Source: an uncultured bacterium
Lineage (GTDB): Bacteria > Verrucomicrobiota > Lentisphaeria > Victivallales > UBA1829
Assembly: GCA_900549045.1 (NCBI GenBank)
Contig: URNE01000057.1
Span: 1 to 9,789, forward strand
Length of the DNA stretch: 9,789 bases
Direction of reading: 5' to 3'
A program made the position numbers and the translations under genes. A model generated the notes under the pieces. The model was not told where the DNA came from, did not search any database, and worked only from the letters and a program-made list of their open reading frames with translations. Below are positions 7,101 through 9,789 of the stretch, piece by piece. Every line of letters begins with the position of its first letter. Position 1 is the stretch's first letter.

Positions 7101-8108
7101 ATGATTTCTCAGAAACAGATAAGCGGCGAACCGTTCGTCGTTGTCGAAACCCCGCGCTGGAAAGCGGAAATCATTCTTTCGGTCGGCTCGAACATGCTGT
7201 CGCTCATCGACCGCAACACCGGATTCAATATTCTGCGCGAGCCGCCCTCCATGGAAGCTCTGAAGAAGCAGCCGGAAATCTACGGTCTGCCCGTCCTGAT
7301 TCCGCCGAACTGCATCTATCAGGGCAAGTTCTCGTGGCGCGGACGCGACTATTCGCTTCCGGTCAACAACCGTTTCGGCAATCACATCCACGGAGTCGTG
7401 CTTCATGCTCCGTGGGAGTTCCTTGATTCCTCCGAAGAAGAGGGGAGAACGGTTGTGCGGACCCGCTGCATTTACGATGAACGCAATCCGATGTTTGCCG
7501 GATTCCCGCACAAAATGGATGTCGTTCTTACATACACATTTCTTCCGGACCGCGTGCTGCAGAAACTTTCCGCGACCAATCTGAGCGACTCGGTCATGCC
7601 GTTCGCCGCCGGGTTCCACGCCTCGTTCCGCTTTCCGCTGGGCGACCGTTCGCCGGAAGCCTACCGCACCAGCTCGGTTCGCGTCACCGTCGCGGACTAT
7701 TGCTGGGAATTCGATAAAGCCGTGCGCGGAACCCCGACAGGAAAGAAGCTGCCCTGGAATGGATTCGACACGTTCCGGACGGGGAAAATCATCAACCGCG
7801 CTCCCGTCTCGCGCCAGGCTCCGCTTGTGGAGGATACGCTCGACGGCAAGCCTTTCCTCGGCGCGGTTCTGGAGTTCCCGGTTGCGGGCGTCCGTGTCGT
7901 CTACGAATTCGACCGGAAGTACAATCAGACCGCTCTCTGGAACTGGTTCGGCGACGAGGATTTCTTCTGCGCCGAGCCGATGAGCTGGATCGCGGATTCT
8001 CCGCACCTCCCGCTGCCCGAATCGGAAACGGGCATTTACGCGCTGGAACCTGGTAAAACCTGGGAGGCGGAAAACTGCATCCGCGCGGACGACAAGGTGA
8101 GCAAATGA
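7101..8108 (+). CDS. Aldose 1-epimerase-like (galactose mutarotase family) protein
   Basis: Mutarotases interconvert alpha and beta anomers of aldoses in the cytoplasm. This 335-residue protein has the long beta-sandwich pattern of the family. Its probable active-site positions are H95/H97 (FGNHIHGVVLHAPWEF, 93-108), H173 in AGFHASFRFPLG (170-181) as the candidate acid, and E292 in FFCAEPMSW (288-296) as the candidate base. IYGLPVLIPPN (60-70) is also typical of the family. Substrate-contact residues differ from textbook GalM, so it may act on another sugar or be one of the many family members of unknown specificity. TAAGGA (7088-7093) lies 7 nt before the ATG. Its stop overlaps the start of the first transporter half by 4 nt, so the two are translationally coupled. 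There is no signal peptide. Confidence 0.85.
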   Translation: MISQKQISGEPFVVVETPRWKAEIILSVGSNMLSLIDRNTGFNILREPPSMEALKKQPEIYGLPVLIPPNCIYQGKFSWRGRDYSLPVNNRFGNHIHGVVLHAPWEFLDSSEEEGRTVVRTRCIYDERNPMFAGFPHKMDVVLTYTFLPDRVLQKLSATNLSDSVMPFAAGFHASFRFPLGDRSPEAYRTSSVRVTVADYCWEFDKAVRGTPTGKKLPWNGFDTFRTGKIINRAPVSRQAPLVEDTLDGKPFLGAVLEFPVAGVRVVYEFDRKYNQTALWNWFGDEDFFCAEPMSWIADSPHLPLPESETGIYALEPGKTWEAENCIRADDKVSK

Positions 8109-8689
8109 CGCCGGCGGAATTGAAACACCGATTGCTCACGCTGTTCACTGTCTTTTTCAAGATTTCGGCTGTCGCCGTCGGCGGCGGTCTGACAATGCTT
8201 CCGATGATGTCAAAGGAATTTTCCGAGGACCGCAAATGGATTTCCGAGGAGGAGATGGTCGACATAGTCGCGATTGTGCAGTCGGTTCCCGGCATCATTG
8301 CCGTGAATATGGCGATTCTGACCGGCTCCCGCGTAGCCGGGCTTCCCGGCGTGCTGGTGGCGTCGGTCGGCGTGGTTCTGCCTCCGGTAATCGTGATTAC
8401 TTTGCTTGCCGCCTTGTTTTCGCAGTTCGCAGGAAACGAGACAATGGACCACATTTTCCTCGGAGTCCGTGCCGCGGTTGCGGCGTTGATCCTGCTTTCC
8501 GTGATAAAAATGAGCCGTTCGGTTTTGAAGACTCTTACGGCGAAGGTGATCGCCCTGGCCGGATTCCTGCTGCTGGTGGTGTTCTCCGTCGACGCCGTCG
8601 GCATGATTGTCGGCGCGGCGGTCGTCGGACTCGTTCTCGCCTGGATTCACTATCTCCGCTTGAAAAAAGCGGAGGAGGTGACGAAATGA
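8105..8689 (+). CDS. CHR-family (chromate-type) transporter subunit, first half
   Basis: A 194-residue inner-membrane protein forming one half of a split CHR transporter. Members of the family move chromate or sulfate-like anions, but many have no known substrate. The signatures are ISAVAVGGGLTMLPMM (20-35), VDIVAIVQSVPGIIAVNMA (52-70) and LPGVLVASVGVVLPP (80-94). Hydrophobic segments lie roughly at 13-33, 55-73, 79-107, 117-137 and 146-182, enough for five or six membrane passes, followed by a basic C-terminal tail. The ATG overlaps the mutarotase stop (ATGA), with AAGGTGA (8094-8100) just upstream. The second half follows with another ATGA overlap, an arrangement like the paired short CHR proteins of Bacillus (YwrA/YwrB type). 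In an anaerobe from a low-chromate habitat the real substrate could be another anion or solute (inference). Confidence 0.9.
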   Translation: MTPAELKHRLLTLFTVFFKISAVAVGGGLTMLPMMSKEFSEDRKWISEEEMVDIVAIVQSVPGIIAVNMAILTGSRVAGLPGVLVASVGVVLPPVIVITLLAALFSQFAGNETMDHIFLGVRAAVAALILLSVIKMSRSVLKTLTAKVIALAGFLLLVVFSVDAVGMIVGAAVVGLVLAWIHYLRLKKAEEVTK

Positions 8690-9285
8690 CGCTTTGGCAG
8701 ATGTATCTTCTTTTCGCCAAGATCGGGCTTTTCACGTTCGGCGGCGGCTATGCGATGATTCCGCTGTTCCAGACGGAACTGGTGACGAACTGGCAGTTCA
8801 TGACGAACGCGGAATTTGCAAACTTCGTGGCGCTTGCGCAGGTGACGCCGGGGCCGGTCGGGCTGAATGCGGCCACATATATCGGCTATCAATGCGGTCT
8901 CAGGAACATCGGCGGAGTGCTGGGCGGCGCCTTCGGCGGGCTGATCGGCACGCTGGGCGTGATGACGCCTTCGCTGGTCGTCGTCACGGCGATTGCGTAT
9001 TTCATGCAGGTGTTCAAGGACAATCCGGTGGTCAAGGCGATTCTTTCCGGCATCCGTCCCGCGACGCTCGGACTGATTGCCGCCGCAGTGGTTTTCTTTG
9101 CGGAGACATCGGTTTTCTCTGCGCCTCTGAGCTATTTGTGGACGCGGGGACAGCATTTCGGTCTCTGCTGGCAGGGCTGTCTTATCTTTGCGGCAACGCT
9201 GCTGCTTTCGCTGAAATGGAAAATCAGTCCCGTCTGGATTCTGATCGGCTCCGCTGTTGTGAGCTGGCTTCTGTTCCAGTTCTGA
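8686..9285 (+). CDS. CHR-family (chromate-type) transporter subunit, second half
   Basis: The partner half, 199 residues. LFTFGGGYAMIPLFQ (15-29) and VALAQVTPGPVGLNAATYIG (48-67) are the classic CHR signature, including the TPGP turn. GGAFGGLIGTLGVMTPSLVV (80-99) corresponds to the LPGV...LPP segment of the first half, so the two proteins are homologous and probably assemble as an antiparallel pair. Membrane segments are visible at about 8-25, 47-66, 74-108, 117-138 and 163-198. The ATG at 8686 is chosen because GGAGGAGG (8671-8678), the strongest ribosome binding site in the window, sits 7 nt upstream and the N-terminus TLWQMYLLFAKIG then matches the family start. The same frame is open upstream to 8236, but that part overlaps the first half and has no membrane character. 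It is the last gene of the chain. Confidence 0.92.
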   Translation: MTLWQMYLLFAKIGLFTFGGGYAMIPLFQTELVTNWQFMTNAEFANFVALAQVTPGPVGLNAATYIGYQCGLRNIGGVLGGAFGGLIGTLGVMTPSLVVVTAIAYFMQVFKDNPVVKAILSGIRPATLGLIAAAVVFFAETSVFSAPLSYLWTRGQHFGLCWQGCLIFAATLLLSLKWKISPVWILIGSAVVSWLLFQF

Positions 9286-9293
9286 AAAAAACT

Positions 9294-9332
9294 TATCCCG
9301 CTTTCATTGGATGTGCCACTGAAAGCGGGATA
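9294..9332. terminator. Long hairpin between convergent genes, strongest for the minus strand
   Basis: A perfect 13-bp stem (TATCCCGCTTTCA at 9294-9306 with TGAAAGCGGGATA at 9320-9332) closes a 13-nt loop that can add a TGG/CCA helix. On the minus strand it is followed by seven T residues (complement of 9284-9290), an excellent intrinsic terminator for the gene entering from the right. On the plus strand the downstream bases have no T run beyond ATTTG, so termination of the transporter operon there would be weaker. It starts 14 nt beyond the minus-strand gene's stop and 8 nt after the transporter stop. Confidence 0.85.
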
Positions 9333-9345
9333 TTTGAGCAGTATT

Positions 9346-9789
9346 TTACTTTGCCGGCGCGTCGGCGCTCCGGACTTCAAAACTCAGAGTTACTTCAGCC
9401 CCCTCCTTACATAGAATGGTCTGCATGAAGCGGTCGGAATCACGGCAGTAAATAACGCCGTTTTCAACGACTGGTTTCCCGAAGGGTTGCCAGCCAACCA
9501 GAGCGCCGCTGTTCTTGCGGATGGAAAAATCTTTGTTCTTGAGTTCAGCCCCTTTGATTTCAAGATTGCGGTATGCCGCATATTTTCCCTCTTTTCCCGT
9601 GCTCATGAACCAGAGATTGACCGCACCGGCGGACTTCGGAATGAAGGAGATGGAGCGTTTCTGCCATTCACCGGAAATCTTTCCAATGAAGAGAAGGCGT
9701 TTGTCGCTGTTTTCCTTCTGCCAGGTCGCCTGGCTTGCGGAAACTCCTTCGACAGGGATTCCGATTGCGAGGGAAATTCCTTTCGGGTC
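9346..9789 (-). CDS. C-terminal 147 residues of an unrecognised protein, possibly beta-sandwich/carbohydrate-binding-like
   Basis: The minus-strand frame is open from the right window edge to a TAA at 9348-9346, so the start lies outside the window. An internal ATG at 9606 is not a convincing start: the upstream frame continues without a stop and has the same composition, and no ribosome binding site precedes it. Visible text includes TWQKENSDKRLLFIGKISGEW, followed by WQKRSISFIPKSAGAVNLWF and, near the end, CKEGAEVTLSFEVRSAD. Alternating hydrophobic residues and spaced aromatics suggest a beta-sandwich like the discoidin or CBM-like tails of secreted glycan-active proteins, but this is fold-level impression only. 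No catalytic motif, membrane segment or anchor is visible. The gene ends convergently with the transporter operon at a strong terminator. Coding status is secure; function is unknown. Confidence 0.75.
   Translation of the reverse strand, partial: DPKGISLAIGIPVEGVSASQATWQKENSDKRLLFIGKISGEWQKRSISFIPKSAGAVNLWFMSTGKEGKYAAYRNLEIKGAELKNKDFSIRKNSGALVGWQPFGKPVVENGVIYCRDSDRFMQTILCKEGAEVTLSFEVRSADAPAK

Noticed and set aside
8105..9285. Possibility that the two CHR halves are one gene broken by a frameshift
   Set aside because: Each half has its own ribosome binding site (the second a strong GGAGGAGG) and a complete CHR domain, and split pairs of this kind are a known form of the family.

Overview
The window is an ordinary-looking stretch of bacterial chromosome, GC-rich in its genes and AT-rich in its one divergent intergenic region. 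It holds eight recognisable genes, seven of them complete, plus the partial end of a ninth that I do not recognise. There is no sign of phage, insertion sequence, CRISPR array, tRNA or rRNA. Gene content (an ectoine-type aspartokinase used in threonine/methionine synthesis, a TIM-barrel sugar isomerase, a mutarotase, a possible surface or glycan-binding protein) would suit a Lentisphaerota/Victivallales-type or other PVC-group organism. That placement is inference from general resemblance, not a demonstrated identification.

Layout. Left edge, minus strand: a sugar phosphate isomerase/epimerase family TIM barrel, cut at its C-terminus by the window edge. A 166-bp AT-rich divergent promoter region (735-900) separates it from a plus-strand amino-acid block. 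That block is homoserine dehydrogenase (hom, with ACT domain), an aspartate kinase of the AK-Ectoine type that starts at or just after the hom stop, a GC-rich hairpin, and a fused homocysteine S-methyltransferase/methylenetetrahydrofolate reductase (YitJ type). Next is gatB, with its own promoter and a clear intrinsic terminator. A three-gene chain with 4-nt ATGA overlaps follows: an aldose 1-epimerase-like mutarotase and the two half-size subunits of a CHR-family (chromate-type) transporter. At the right edge, on the minus strand, is the C-terminal 147 residues of an unrecognised protein that ends convergently at a strong hairpin.

How they work together. Hom and aspartate kinase supply the first and third steps of the aspartate pathway and make homoserine. 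YitJ makes 5-methyl-THF and methylates homocysteine, so the block looks like a homoserine/methionine-oriented unit. asd, thrB, thrC and the homoserine acyltransferase are not in the window. GatB is housekeeping (Glu-tRNA(Gln)/Asp-tRNA(Asn) amidation), without gatA or gatC nearby.

Most worth a second look: the ectoine-type aspartokinase outside an ectoine cluster; a shared promoter pattern (TTGAAW, 17 bp, TATTGT/TATATT preceded by GTGC) before hom and gatB; two look-alike GC hairpins that sit directly before the ribosome binding site of the next gene; and the translationally coupled mutarotase-CHR pair. I did not find an undescribed defence or mobile system.
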